Shown piece by piece: positions 1-8,112 of a DNA stretch of 32,519 nucleotides (positions are counted from its first letter, which is position 1; every line of letters begins with the position of its first letter). Origin of the DNA: JAVBPT01 sp031549455 (GTDB lineage: Bacteria; Bacillota; Clostridia; Lachnospirales; JAKSVV01); contig JAVBPT010000057.1 of assembly GCA_031549455.1 (NCBI GenBank), positions 1 to 32,519 on the forward strand, read 5' to 3'. The notes beneath the pieces were generated by a model. It was not told the origin of the DNA, searched no databases, and saw nothing but the letters and a program-made list of their open reading frames with translations. The position numbers and the translations under genes are program-made.

Positions 1-1
1 G

Positions 2-1804
2 TTTAAGAAGATTCCAAAGAAGATCAAGGATGCCATTTTTTTCGGAACAGAGGGAGAGAATATCCCCTTCAAATATAATTTTGGAACCAAAAACAATCGG
101 AAAGACTTTGTCGGCATTATTGAAATTATTGAAAAAAGGTATAAAGAGACCGCCTCTGATTTTATGAAGCTGGAGTATGAAAAATACATGAGAGAGGTGC
201 ACTGTGAGGAATGCCATGGAAGGAGACTTAAAAAAGAGGCGCTTTCTGTTTTGGTGGGTGGAAAGAATATTGTGGAGGTTTGCGACCTGGACATTGAATC
301 CATCCGGGCGTTCTTTACAGATTTAAAATTAAACAAGCGAGACAAAATGATTGCGGATCGGATTATAAAGGAGATCAATGAGCGTCTGACCTTTTTGATC
401 AATGTAGGACTTTCCTATCTCACCTTATCAAGGGCATCCGGAACGCTATCAGGTGGAGAGTCACAACGGATCCGACTTGCAACACAGATTGGATCTGGAC
501 TCATGGGTGTGATTTATATCTTAGATGAGCCCAGTATTGGACTGCATCAAAGGGACAATCGAAAGTTGGTCCAATCTCTTAAGAGGCTTAGGGATCTGGG
601 AAACACGTTGATCGTGGTGGAACATGACGAAGAGACCATGATGGAAGCGGACCATATCATTGACATTGGTCCGGGCGCTGGGGAGCACGGGGGAGACATC
701 GTATTCCAAGGCCCTGTAAAAAAGCTACTTGCAAGTGATTCGATCACGGGCCAATATTTAAGTGGAAGAATGAAGATTGAAGTGCCGCACAAGAGAAGAG
801 CGGCTAAAAAGGAAAAGCTCAGTATTATTGGTGCCACACACAACAATCTGAAGAATATAACGGTGGAGCTTCCGCTGGGTATTTTTATCTGCATTACAGG
901 AGTATCCGGCTCGGGAAAAAGCACACTGGTGCATGAAATTTTATACAAGACACTTGCAAAAGAGCTGTATGGATCTAAGGATAAACCGGGAGCCCATAAG
1001 GAGATTAAAGGCATGGAAAACATCGACAAGGTGATCAACATTGATCAGTCTCCAATCGGCAGGACGCCTCGTTCGAATCCGGCCACTTATACGGGCGTGT
1101 TTGACGTCATTCGGGATATTTTTACCATGACACAAGAGGCCAAAATGAGAGGATATGAAAAGGGCCGTTTTAGTTTTAACGTACGCGGTGGGCGATGTGA
1201 GGCTTGCTCCGGAGATGGTATGATTAAGATTGAGATGCACTTTTTGCCTGATATTTATGTGCCTTGCGAGGTTTGTCATGGAAAGCGATACAACCGAGAA
1301 ACCCTAGAGGTAAAATACAAAGGAAAGAGCATAGCAGATGTTTTAAATATGACGGTCGAAGAAGCACTTTCCTTCTTCGAGAACATTCCACAGATTCGAA
1401 ATAAGTTGCAAACCCTGCATGATGTAGGTTTATCCTATATTCGGCTCGGACAACCCTCCACCACACTATCGGGCGGGGAGGCACAGAGAATCAAACTTTC
1501 TACGGAGCTCAGCAAAAGAGCCACCGGAAAGACGCTTTATATCCTGGATGAGCCCACAACGGGTCTTCACTTTGAGGATACCAGAAAGTTGATTGAAATC
1601 TTACAAAGGCTGACAGATTCAGGAAATACCGTGCTTGTAATTGAGCATAACCTGGATGTGATCAAAGTTTGTGACCATATCATTGACATTGGTCCAGAGG
1701 GTGGAAACAAAGGGGGAATGGTGGTTGCCACAGGAACGCCAGAGGAAGTGACCAAGATGGAACATTCCTATACGGGCGAGTATTTGAAGAAAGTACTGGA
1801 ATAG
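2..1804 (+). CDS. uvrA: Excinuclease ABC subunit A (UvrA), 3' portion
   Basis: DNA-damage recognition ATPase of nucleotide excision repair; it loads UvrB on lesions in the cytoplasm. The frame is open from base 2, so the gene is cut by the window edge: about 600 C-terminal residues of the usual ~940 remain. In order: the CEECHGRRL segment (around base 200), the first ABC signature LSGGESQR (around 450) with Walker B ILDEPSIGLHQRD, the second Walker A GVSGSGKST (around 900), the IDQSPIGRTPRSNPATYTG stretch, the zinc finger CEAC...CEVC (1197-1280), the second signature LSGGEAQR (around 1470) and Walker B ILDEPTTGLH with the VIEH switch histidine. The first Walker A lies upstream of the window. 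The ATG at 164 is internal. Close agreement with UvrA throughout makes the call near certain; uvrB may lie upstream but is not visible. Confidence 0.98.
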   Translation, partial: FKKIPKKIKDAIFFGTEGENIPFKYNFGTKNNRKDFVGIIEIIEKRYKETASDFMKLEYEKYMREVHCEECHGRRLKKEALSVLVGGKNIVEVCDLDIESIRAFFTDLKLNKRDKMIADRIIKEINERLTFLINVGLSYLTLSRASGTLSGGESQRIRLATQIGSGLMGVIYILDEPSIGLHQRDNRKLVQSLKRLRDLGNTLIVVEHDEETMMEADHIIDIGPGAGEHGGDIVFQGPVKKLLASDSITGQYLSGRMKIEVPHKRRAAKKEKLSIIGATHNNLKNITVELPLGIFICITGVSGSGKSTLVHEILYKTLAKELYGSKDKPGAHKEIKGMENIDKVINIDQSPIGRTPRSNPATYTGVFDVIRDIFTMTQEAKMRGYEKGRFSFNVRGGRCEACSGDGMIKIEMHFLPDIYVPCEVCHGKRYNRETLEVKYKGKSIADVLNMTVEEALSFFENIPQIRNKLQTLHDVGLSYIRLGQPSTTLSGGEAQRIKLSTELSKRATGKTLYILDEPTTGLHFEDTRKLIEILQRLTDSGNTVLVIEHNLDVIKVCDHIIDIGPEGGNKGGMVVATGTPEEVTKMEHSYTGEYLKKVLE

Positions 1805-1844
1805 TATGGGCAAAAAGGATTGATAAAAGCTATGAAAGTATTAT

Positions 1845-1872
1845 AAAAAGGCTGTTTCTGCAGTCTTTTTTT
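1845..1872 (+). terminator. Rho-independent terminator after uvrA
   Basis: Stem AAAAAGGCTG (1845-1854) pairs with CAGTCTTTTT (1861-1870) with one G-U pair around a 6-base loop, followed by a T run. It lies 40 bases after the uvrA stop and is A-U rich, so of moderate strength. Confidence 0.7.
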
Positions 1873-1967
1873 GTTGATTTTATCAAGAAATTTGAACGCT
1901 TTGCATATAAATAGGATGGGGAAAAGAATGGTATTTACAAAATATTGCAAAAATTACCAAAAAATAC

Positions 1968-1996
1968 TTGACATAATATCGAATAAATGGTATAAT
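1968..1996 (+). promoter_or_regulatory. Perfect consensus sigma-A promoter with extended -10
   Basis: TTGACA (1968-1973), a 17-base spacer, and TATAAT (1991-1996) preceded by TGG, giving the extended -10 TGnTATAAT. All twelve hexamer bases match consensus at optimal spacing. The start of the HTH gene lies 36 bases after the -10, behind a strong AAGGAGG site. Confidence 0.88.
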
Positions 1997-2031
1997 TTGT
2001 ATAAATTAGAAAAAGGTTCAAGGAGGATTGA

Positions 2032-2346
2032 ATGAGCGGAAACTTAAGCAAATCGGTCAGAAATCAAGAATTATATAATTTCATTGTTGAAAAGTATATA
2101 AGGTCTGATAACCCTGTTACCCAACAAGATATTGCAGATCATTTTGACATGTCTATCGGAGCAATTAAGAATTTTATGTATAGACATGGGTTAAACAAGA
2201 AAACATATTATGCAAAAGTAAAGAAGCAAATCAAAGGGTTATATGAAAAAGGGTTAACAGTAAAACAAATTAGTAAGCTAATGGATACCACGTCACAATA
2301 CATATATTATGTAAACTCACTGCCAGATAACGAACTAGACCAATAG
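2032..2346 (+). CDS. Small double helix-turn-helix DNA-binding protein
   Basis: A 104-residue basic protein with no recognised name. Residues about 28-53 (VTQQDIADHFDMSIGAIKNFM) read as one HTH: a 'T-x-x-D-I-A' first helix, a turn, then a recognition helix. Residues about 68-93 (GLTVKQISKLMDTTSQYIYYV) form a second HTH of the resolvase or homeodomain-like type. There is no effector domain, membrane segment or cysteine cluster. It is monocistronic: consensus promoter and AAGGAGG ribosome site upstream, terminator downstream. The strong control signals imply high, possibly constitutive expression, as expected of a global regulator or architectural DNA binder. A phage-derived or sporulation regulator is an alternative. 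DNA binding is well supported; its targets are unknown. Confidence 0.8.
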   Translation: MSGNLSKSVRNQELYNFIVEKYIRSDNPVTQQDIADHFDMSIGAIKNFMYRHGLNKKTYYAKVKKQIKGLYEKGLTVKQISKLMDTTSQYIYYVNSLPDNELDQ

Positions 2347-2388
2347 TGTTGCAATGAATTGTCCAAATATAATCATAATACTCCTCTA

Positions 2389-2421
2389 AAAATGCCACTC
2401 CCCTTGAGTGGTATTTTTTTT
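2389..2421 (+). terminator. Rho-independent terminator after the HTH gene
   Basis: AAAATGCCACT (2389-2399) pairs with AGTGGTATTTT (2407-2417), 11 pairs with one G-U, around a 7-base loop, followed by a run of T. Confidence 0.85.
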
Positions 2422-2475
2422 GTGTGCAAAAGAAAACCATGGTAAGGATAAGCTCTTCCAAATGATTTTCAAAGC

Positions 2476-2504
2476 TTGACAGTTCGGTCTTATAATCGTA
2501 TGAT
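2476..2504 (+). promoter_or_regulatory. Candidate sigma-A promoter P1 upstream of miaB
   Basis: TTGACA (2476-2481), 17-base spacer, TATGAT (2499-2504). It lies about 110 bases before miaB. A second TATAAT at 2509-2514 is too far from this -35. Confidence 0.6.
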
Positions 2505-2553
2505 AAGATATAATAAAGCAATGTATAAAAAGGACAGAAAGTAAAACAAATTG

Positions 2554-2582
2554 TTTACAAATGGTATCCTATAGTATACAAT
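2554..2582 (+). promoter_or_regulatory. Candidate sigma-A promoter P2 upstream of miaB
   Basis: TTTACA (2554-2559), 17-base spacer, TACAAT (2577-2582), closer to miaB than P1. Together they suggest tandem promoters for miaB-lepA. Confidence 0.6.
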
Positions 2583-2615
2583 AATACAAAGAAAGAAGAT
2601 CAATGCAGGTTTAGA

Positions 2616-3989
2616 ATGAATGAAAAACAAAAACAATTGAGTTTAATAGATGAACTAAAAAAGAGTGTAAATCCACAAAGCACTTTCTATATTGAGACCT
2701 TTGGCTGCCAGATGAATGTCCATGATTCAGAAAAGTTTAGGGGTATTTTACAATCGATCGGATACGAAGAGGTGAATGCCATGGAGGAGGCGGACTTTAT
2801 TTTTCTCAACACCTGTACCATTCGGGAGAATGCTACCAATAAGGTGTATGGAAGGCTTGGGAAAATCAAGCATCTAAAAGAGGGAAAAAAGGATCTTATC
2901 GTCTGTGTGTGTGGTTGCATGATGCAACAAGAAGAGGTGATAGACGAGATCAAAACCAAGTATAAAAAATTGGTTAATATCGTGTTTGGTACCTTTAACC
3001 TTTACCGGTTTCCGGAACTCCTGAAAACCTACTTGGAAACAAGGTCACAGCTGATTGATATCTGGAAGGAGGAGGGGGAAATTGTGGAGGGGCTTCCAAC
3101 AGCACGGGACCTGTCTTTTAAAGCAAGCGTCAACATCATGTACGGTTGCAACAACTTCTGTTCTTACTGTATTGTGCCCTATGTTCGCGGAAGAGAACGA
3201 AGTAGATCCTGGATTGAGATTCTAGAAGAGGTCACTTTTCTTGCCAAAGACGGCGTCTCCGAGATCTTGCTTTTGGGTCAAAATGTGAATTCTTATACGG
3301 GAGAACTCTCTTTCCCAAAGCTGCTAAATGAGATTAGCAAGGTATCTGGGATTAGACGGATCCGGTTTATGACCTCACACCCCAAAGATCTGAGTGATGA
3401 GCTGATTTGGGAGATCAAAACCAATCAGAAAGTGTGTAAACACATTCATCTACCAGTGCAGTCGGGAAGCACTCGGATTCTAAAAGAGATGAGCCGGGGG
3501 TATAGCAAAGAGGACTACTTGGGGTTGGCAACGAAGATTAAGCGGGAGATCCCGGATGTATCACTCACAACCGATATCATGGTAGGCTTTCCAGGAGAAA
3601 CAGATGAAGACTTTTGCGACACACTTGACCTGATTCGAAGAGTGGGCTTTGATAACGTTTATAGCTTCATTTTTTCCAAAAGAACCGGAACCAAAGCGGC
3701 CATGCTGAAAAATGAGGTGGAGGAGGAAGTGGTCTCACAAAGATTTGAACAATTGCTAAAAACAATAGACGAAACCAAAAGTTCGTTGTATAATGAAAAA
3801 GTCGGTAAACGATATGAGGTTCTTGTAGAAGAGAGGATAGGGGATACCTATGCCTGTAGAACCGACAACAACATCGTTGTATTGGTTTGTGAGAATCAAA
3901 GTGATTTAATTGGAAACTATATCAATGTAGAAATTACACAGGCTAGTCTTAGAAACGTAACGGGGGTAATGGATGTACGACAAGAGTAA
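2616..3989 (+). CDS. miaB: tRNA-2-methylthio-N6-dimethylallyladenosine synthase MiaB
   Basis: Radical-SAM methylthiotransferase that adds the 2-methylthio group to i6A37 of tRNAs reading UNN codons. At 457 residues it is a typical length. The N-terminal UPF0004 domain carries the auxiliary-cluster cysteines C31 (FGCQMN), C67 (LNTCTIRENA) and C101 (CGCMMQ). The radical-SAM cluster is C178-x3-C182-x2-C185 in YGCNNFCSYC, followed by VPYVRGRERSR. The HLPVQSGS motif (residues about 276-283) and a C-terminal TRAM domain complete it. RGRERSR and overall shape favour MiaB over MtaB or RimO. The ATG at 2616 has only a weak GCAGG ribosome site; the ATG at 2603 meets a stop at once. The last 17 bases overlap lepA, so the two are probably co-transcribed and translationally coupled. 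Confidence 0.96.
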   Translation: MNEKQKQLSLIDELKKSVNPQSTFYIETFGCQMNVHDSEKFRGILQSIGYEEVNAMEEADFIFLNTCTIRENATNKVYGRLGKIKHLKEGKKDLIVCVCGCMMQQEEVIDEIKTKYKKLVNIVFGTFNLYRFPELLKTYLETRSQLIDIWKEEGEIVEGLPTARDLSFKASVNIMYGCNNFCSYCIVPYVRGRERSRSWIEILEEVTFLAKDGVSEILLLGQNVNSYTGELSFPKLLNEISKVSGIRRIRFMTSHPKDLSDELIWEIKTNQKVCKHIHLPVQSGSTRILKEMSRGYSKEDYLGLATKIKREIPDVSLTTDIMVGFPGETDEDFCDTLDLIRRVGFDNVYSFIFSKRTGTKAAMLKNEVEEEVVSQRFEQLLKTIDETKSSLYNEKVGKRYEVLVEERIGDTYACRTDNNIVVLVCENQSDLIGNYINVEITQASLRNVTGVMDVRQE

Positions 3990-5775
3990 GATACGAAATT
4001 TTTCGATCGTGGCACACATTGATCATGGCAAAAGTACACTAGCGGATCGAATCATCGAAAAGACAGGATTGCTTACACGTAGAGAAATGAAGGATCAAAT
4101 TCTAGACAACATGGAGATTGAGAGAGAACGGGGAATCACGATCAAATCGCAAGCGGTAAGGCTTGTTTATCATGCCAAAGACGGCGTGGAATATATTTAT
4201 AATCTGATCGATACCCCGGGGCATGTGGACTTCAATTATGAGGTTTCAAGAAGTCTTGCGGCGTGTGATGGGGCACTACTTATTGTGGATGCTACCCAGG
4301 GAATCGAGGCACAAACGCTTGCCAACGCTTATCTTGCTCTTGATAACAGCCTTGAAATTCTACCGGTCATTAATAAGATCGATCTGCCAAGCGCAAAGCC
4401 GGCTGAGGTCAAGAAAGAAATCGAAAATATTCTTTGTATTATTGCAGAGGACGCGCCGGAGGTGTCGGCAAAAGAGGGGACCAATATTGATATCCTGCTG
4501 GATGCGATTGCAAAAAAGCTTCCGCCTCCAAGTGGAGATGAGGATGGAAAACTTGCTGCGATGATTTTTGATGCGGTGTATGATGCTTATAGAGGCGTCA
4601 TTATTTTCTGTCGAATAAAAGAGGGAACCATTAAAAAAGGAAGCACCATCCGATTGATGGCCACCAATAAAAAGTATGAGGTGGTTGAGCTTGGATATTT
4701 TGGTGCAGGTACTTTTATAGCGGGGGAACAACTCTCGGCAGGCGAGGTTGGATACATTATTGCAAACATTAAAAATTTACAAGATACCAAGATCGGGGAT
4801 ACCATCACCGATCACAACGATCCGGTATCCGAACCGCTTCCAGGATATAAAACAATTACGCCAATGGTCTTTTGCGGACTTTATCTGTCCGACGGCTCAA
4901 GGTATGAAGATCTAAAAGAGGCACTGGAGAAGTTGAAACTTAATGATGCTTCTCTTACCTATGAAGCGGAGAGCTCAGAGGCGCTTGGTTTCGGTTTTAG
5001 AGCTGGCTTCCTTGGACTGCTTCATATGGAAATCATACAAGAAAGGTTGGAGAGAGAGTATAACATTGATCTTGTGACCACTGCGCCAAGTGTAACGTAC
5101 AAGGTGATTAAAACGGATGGCACAGCGTTTATGATTTCCAATCCCTCTGATCTTCCGGAGGTTTCGGAGATATTAGAGATACAAGAGCCGATTATCAAGG
5201 CGGAGGTGATCACCCCAACAGAATATATTGGGGCGGTGATGGAGCTTTCACAGGAGCGTAGGGGTGTTTATAAGAGTACAGATTATATTGATACGGGAAG
5301 GGTGGTGATTCACTATCACTTACCATTGAACGAGGTAATCTATGACTTTTTTGATGTTTTGAAGTCAAGGACCAAGGGCTATGCCTCTTTTGATTATGAG
5401 TTTATCGGATATGAACTGTCTTCACTTGTAAAAGTGGACATTATGATCAACAGGGAAAAGGTGGATGCACTTTCTTCTATCATTCATAAGTCTAATGCGG
5501 AGTTACGGGGGAGAAAGATGACAGAAAAACTCAAAGAAGAGATTCCAAGACAGATGTTTGAGATTCCGATTCAGGCAGCGATTGGCAGCAAGATTATTGC
5601 CCGAGAGACCGTGAGCGCGATGAGAAAAGATGTGCTTGCAAAGTGTTATGGAGGGGACATCAGCCGAAAGAGAAAGTTACTTGAGAAGCAAAAAGAGGGT
5701 AAAAAAAGAATGCGACAAGTGGGGAATGTGTCTATTCCACAAAGTGCATTCATGAGTATATTGAAACTGGATTAA
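3973..5775 (+). CDS. lepA: Elongation factor 4 (LepA), back-translocating GTPase
   Basis: Ribosome-associated translational GTPase related to EF-G. At 600 residues it is full length. G1 is AHIDHGKST (residues 12-20), G2 RGITI, G3 DTPGH, G4 NKID. Next come domain II, the EF-G III/V-like domains, and the LepA-specific C-terminal domain ending in RKRKLLEKQKEGKKRMRQVG, typical of the family. EF-G domain IV is absent, as expected. The start ATG lies inside the end of miaB (17-base overlap) with GGGGG a few bases upstream. hemW and hrcA, often next to lepA in Firmicutes, are not downstream here. A bidirectional terminator follows directly. Confidence 0.98.
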   Translation: MYDKSKIRNFSIVAHIDHGKSTLADRIIEKTGLLTRREMKDQILDNMEIERERGITIKSQAVRLVYHAKDGVEYIYNLIDTPGHVDFNYEVSRSLAACDGALLIVDATQGIEAQTLANAYLALDNSLEILPVINKIDLPSAKPAEVKKEIENILCIIAEDAPEVSAKEGTNIDILLDAIAKKLPPPSGDEDGKLAAMIFDAVYDAYRGVIIFCRIKEGTIKKGSTIRLMATNKKYEVVELGYFGAGTFIAGEQLSAGEVGYIIANIKNLQDTKIGDTITDHNDPVSEPLPGYKTITPMVFCGLYLSDGSRYEDLKEALEKLKLNDASLTYEAESSEALGFGFRAGFLGLLHMEIIQERLEREYNIDLVTTAPSVTYKVIKTDGTAFMISNPSDLPEVSEILEIQEPIIKAEVITPTEYIGAVMELSQERRGVYKSTDYIDTGRVVIHYHLPLNEVIYDFFDVLKSRTKGYASFDYEFIGYELSSLVKVDIMINREKVDALSSIIHKSNAELRGRKMTEKLKEEIPRQMFEIPIQAAIGSKIIARETVSAMRKDVLAKCYGGDISRKRKLLEKQKEGKKRMRQVGNVSIPQSAFMSILKLD

Positions 5776-5802
5776 AAAAAAGATAGATTGCCTATCTTTT
5801 TT
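5776..5802. terminator. Bidirectional terminator between lepA and the convergent GGDEF gene
   Basis: AAAAAAGATAG (5776-5786), loop ATTGC, CTATCTTTTTT (5792-5802): an 11-pair perfect stem. The A run on the left gives a T run on the minus strand, so it can serve both converging genes. It starts immediately after the lepA stop and ends three bases before the other gene's stop. Confidence 0.85.
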
Positions 5803-5805
5803 AAA

Positions 5806-6813
5806 TTATTCAGCTTGTGTCTCGTTTTTTTGGAGATAATCCGCTGGTTCTAGACTTCCGGTCGCCGCTATATCTGGTACAGTGATGGGAGCCAAGTCTT
5901 CTATTACTTTTTGACTGAGTGAAGAGAGGATCTCATCCACACCACTTTCTGTTACTTTATGCCCCAGTCTTGGATCCGTGAAGTGACTCAGGGAGGAGCC
6001 AACAGTACTTAATAGGGAAGATTTGAGGTCCTCCTTATCTGCTTCCGGTGCGCTACTAGGCGCATCCCGATAGTAGGTTAACTTTTCGATGTACATCAAG
6101 GCTTCCGCCGCTTTTAGGGCCATATCCAAAAAGGAATTATCTCTTGAGTTTAATCTTTTATAAGACTCCCTAAACTCTTTTATAAATTTTTTCCTTCCGT
6201 CTGCATCTGGCAGGGTTGGATCTGAGAGTCTAGTAATAATCTCTTGTTTTACATCTGGATTTTTGCAGTCTAGAATATTAAAGAGGCCATAACTGATGGA
6301 GAGTTCAAGGTGGCTTTTTTTGTGTTTCTCTTCTTCTTCTGTGCGCTCGATCTCTTTATATGTATTGATTCGTTCAAACCCCTTTAGGGAGGAACGCACC
6401 TCAGGAGGTGTATGATTCATGATGAAGAAGATAAACTCGTCTCCACTGTGTTCTCTAAAGTAGAGATCGTCCATATTGTCGGTGATTTGCCCAAAGGAAT
6501 CAACCATACCTTGTATAATCATTTTCATAATCTCATTGCTGGCTTGGTGACCATGGGTATCATTGTTCTTTTTTAAACCATTAAAATCCGAATAGCAAAT
6601 GGTCACAGGGATCTGCTGGTCATAACATGCTTTTAGAAATGCGCAAATATCGGGATAACGATTGTGCAAATTGAGATGATTCCGTACGCCCGTGATAGGG
6701 TCAGTATACATCTTCTCAATTTGCTGTTCTGCATCCGCGAGTTTCCTCTCTAGGGCTCTGATCCGCCCTTTTAGGATCTCATCTATAGAAGTTGGTTGGG
6801 TATGATTTTTCAC
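5806..6813 (-). CDS. Soluble GGDEF-domain protein (putative diguanylate cyclase)
   Basis: A 335-residue cytosolic protein without membrane segment or signal peptide. Residues about 10-35 look like a coiled coil leading into the 'YTDPITGVRNHL' entry of a GGDEF domain. The metal-binding aspartate sits in YSDFNGLKKNND (D76). The signature loop reads S123-G-D-E-F127 rather than GGDEF. Variants such as SGDEF have been reported active in other bacteria, so cyclic-di-GMP synthesis is plausible but not assured. The product-inhibition RxxD site is missing at its usual place. The domain has a long charged insert (ERTEEEEKHKKS, residues 156-167), and about 120 further C-terminal residues have no recognised domain. 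The start is GTG (6811-6813) behind a GGAGG site. It converges on lepA and stands alone. Confidence 0.85.
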   Translation of the reverse strand: MKNHTQPTSIDEILKGRIRALERKLADAEQQIEKMYTDPITGVRNHLNLHNRYPDICAFLKACYDQQIPVTICYSDFNGLKKNNDTHGHQASNEIMKMIIQGMVDSFGQITDNMDDLYFREHSGDEFIFFIMNHTPPEVRSSLKGFERINTYKEIERTEEEEKHKKSHLELSISYGLFNILDCKNPDVKQEIITRLSDPTLPDADGRKKFIKEFRESYKRLNSRDNSFLDMALKAAEALMYIEKLTYYRDAPSSAPEADKEDLKSSLLSTVGSSLSHFTDPRLGHKVTESGVDEILSSLSQKVIEDLAPITVPDIAATGSLEPADYLQKNETQAE

Positions 6814-6834
6814 CTAAAACCTCCGTTTTGTAGC

Positions 6835-6840
6835 ATTATA
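6835..6840 (-). promoter_or_regulatory. Extended -10 promoter for the GGDEF gene
   Basis: On the minus strand the sequence reads TGTGATATAAT, a TATAAT with upstream TG (TGnTATAAT), 22 bases before the GTG start. No good -35 lies 16-18 bases upstream. It is back to back with the polysaccharide operon promoter. Confidence 0.55.
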
Positions 6841-6896
6841 TCACAAAATTATTGAAAAATAAAGCATTTTTTACAAAAAATGTAAAATTTTATTTC

Positions 6897-6924
6897 TTGA
6901 CTTTACAAACGGTTATATTATCAT
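6897..6924 (+). promoter_or_regulatory. Candidate promoter of the polysaccharide operon
   Basis: TTGACT (6897-6902), 16-base spacer, TATCAT (6919-6924), about 50 bases before the first glycosyltransferase gene. The match is moderate; other AT-rich hexamers are nearby. Confidence 0.45.
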
Positions 6925-6975
6925 GTAAGCAGAAATGTAAGTATTTCCATATAAATCATAGTCATTGGAGAAAAG

Positions 6976-8112
6976 ATGAAAGTAATACATGTTATTAGCG
7001 GCGGAGACTCAGGTGGGGCCAAGACCCATTTGTTGGCGCTTGCTCAGGGGCTTTCTGAGCATATTGACTTTAAGATAGTTTGCTTTATAGCAGGCGATTT
7101 TTATGATACCGCCCTTAAGTTAGGGTTGCCGGTTGTTTTAATCGAACAAAAGAATCGTCTAGAGGTGTTTAGTAGTAAAAGATTTATTGAATTTATCAAT
7201 GAAGAAAAACCGGATATTATTCACGCACACGGCGCTCGGGCCAACTTTTTTGTCTATCTGAATCGGTTTAAAATTAAGATTCCTCTTCTGACCACCATTC
7301 ATAGCGATTACAACTTAGATTTTAAGGATAATCTTTATAAATATCTTCTTTTTACAAGTCTAAATAAAATTTCCTTAAGACATTTTAATTATTATGTGGC
7401 GGTTTCACCGGATTTTAAAAACATGTTGATTCGTCGCGGATATAAAGCGGATAAAATTTATAGTGTATACAATGGAATTGATTTTCATGTTGCAATGGAG
7501 CTTTCTGTAAGAGAAGTGTTTGCAAAAAAGTATGGTTTGGAAGCGGAATTGGGGAAACACTGGGTTGGGATCATCTCAAGGCTTGAAATTGTAAAAGGGG
7601 TGGATGTGTTTATCAGAGGAGCAAAGCTCATTTTGGAGAAGGATCCGAATGTTCACTTTTTGATCGCCGGAGATGGATCACAAAGGGCCAAGTTAACAAA
7701 GCTTGCGAGTGAGCTAGGCATTTCTGAGCATATCTGCTTTTTGGGATATATATCAGATGTAAACAGCCTGCTGAATGCACTTGAAATCAATACGGTTACC
7801 TCACACAGCGAGAGCTTTACCTATGCCTTGCTTGAAGGAGCTAGGCTAAGGAAGGCATCGGTTGCAAGTCGTGTGGGAGGCCTTCCGGATCTAATCAAGG
7901 ATGGGGAAACAGGGCTTTTATTTGAGGACTCGGATCCGGTGGACTTTGCAGTCTCTGTGATCTCTTATCTAACCAACGAGGAACTCAGAAAGCGTTTGGG
8001 CGAGAATCTATATCGCCATTCCCTGGAAAACTTTTCAATCGAGAGCATGGCTAGAACCCACATCCAAATCTATGATGAGGTGGTGGAGCGATATGACAAG
8101 AAAAACAAATAA
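6976..8112 (+). CDS. GT4-family glycosyltransferase, first gene of the polysaccharide operon
   Basis: A 378-residue, two-Rossmann-domain GT-B enzyme of retaining family GT4. The N-terminal domain opens with VIHVISGGDSGGAKTHLL, the glycine-rich acceptor-side loop. IIHAHGARAN and LLTTIHSDYN are typical GT4 strands. The C-terminal nucleotide-sugar domain has GIISRLEIVKGVD, LIAGDGSQ and the E-x7-E motif (E279 and E287 in SESFTYALLEG), followed by ASRVGGLPDLIKDGETG. There is no membrane segment, so it works at the cytoplasmic face, presumably adding a sugar to a lipid-linked intermediate; donor and acceptor cannot be read from sequence. GGAG sits 5 bases before the ATG. The next gene starts inside its end. 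Confidence 0.92.
   Translation: MKVIHVISGGDSGGAKTHLLALAQGLSEHIDFKIVCFIAGDFYDTALKLGLPVVLIEQKNRLEVFSSKRFIEFINEEKPDIIHAHGARANFFVYLNRFKIKIPLLTTIHSDYNLDFKDNLYKYLLFTSLNKISLRHFNYYVAVSPDFKNMLIRRGYKADKIYSVYNGIDFHVAMELSVREVFAKKYGLEAELGKHWVGIISRLEIVKGVDVFIRGAKLILEKDPNVHFLIAGDGSQRAKLTKLASELGISEHICFLGYISDVNSLLNALEINTVTSHSESFTYALLEGARLRKASVASRVGGLPDLIKDGETGLLFEDSDPVDFAVSVISYLTNEELRKRLGENLYRHSLENFSIESMARTHIQIYDEVVERYDKKNK

Noticed and set aside
547..1041. 164-residue open frame on the minus strand of uvrA
   Set aside because: It lies wholly in a highly conserved uvrA sequence, has no ribosome site, and its product is low-complexity Ser/Pro rich.
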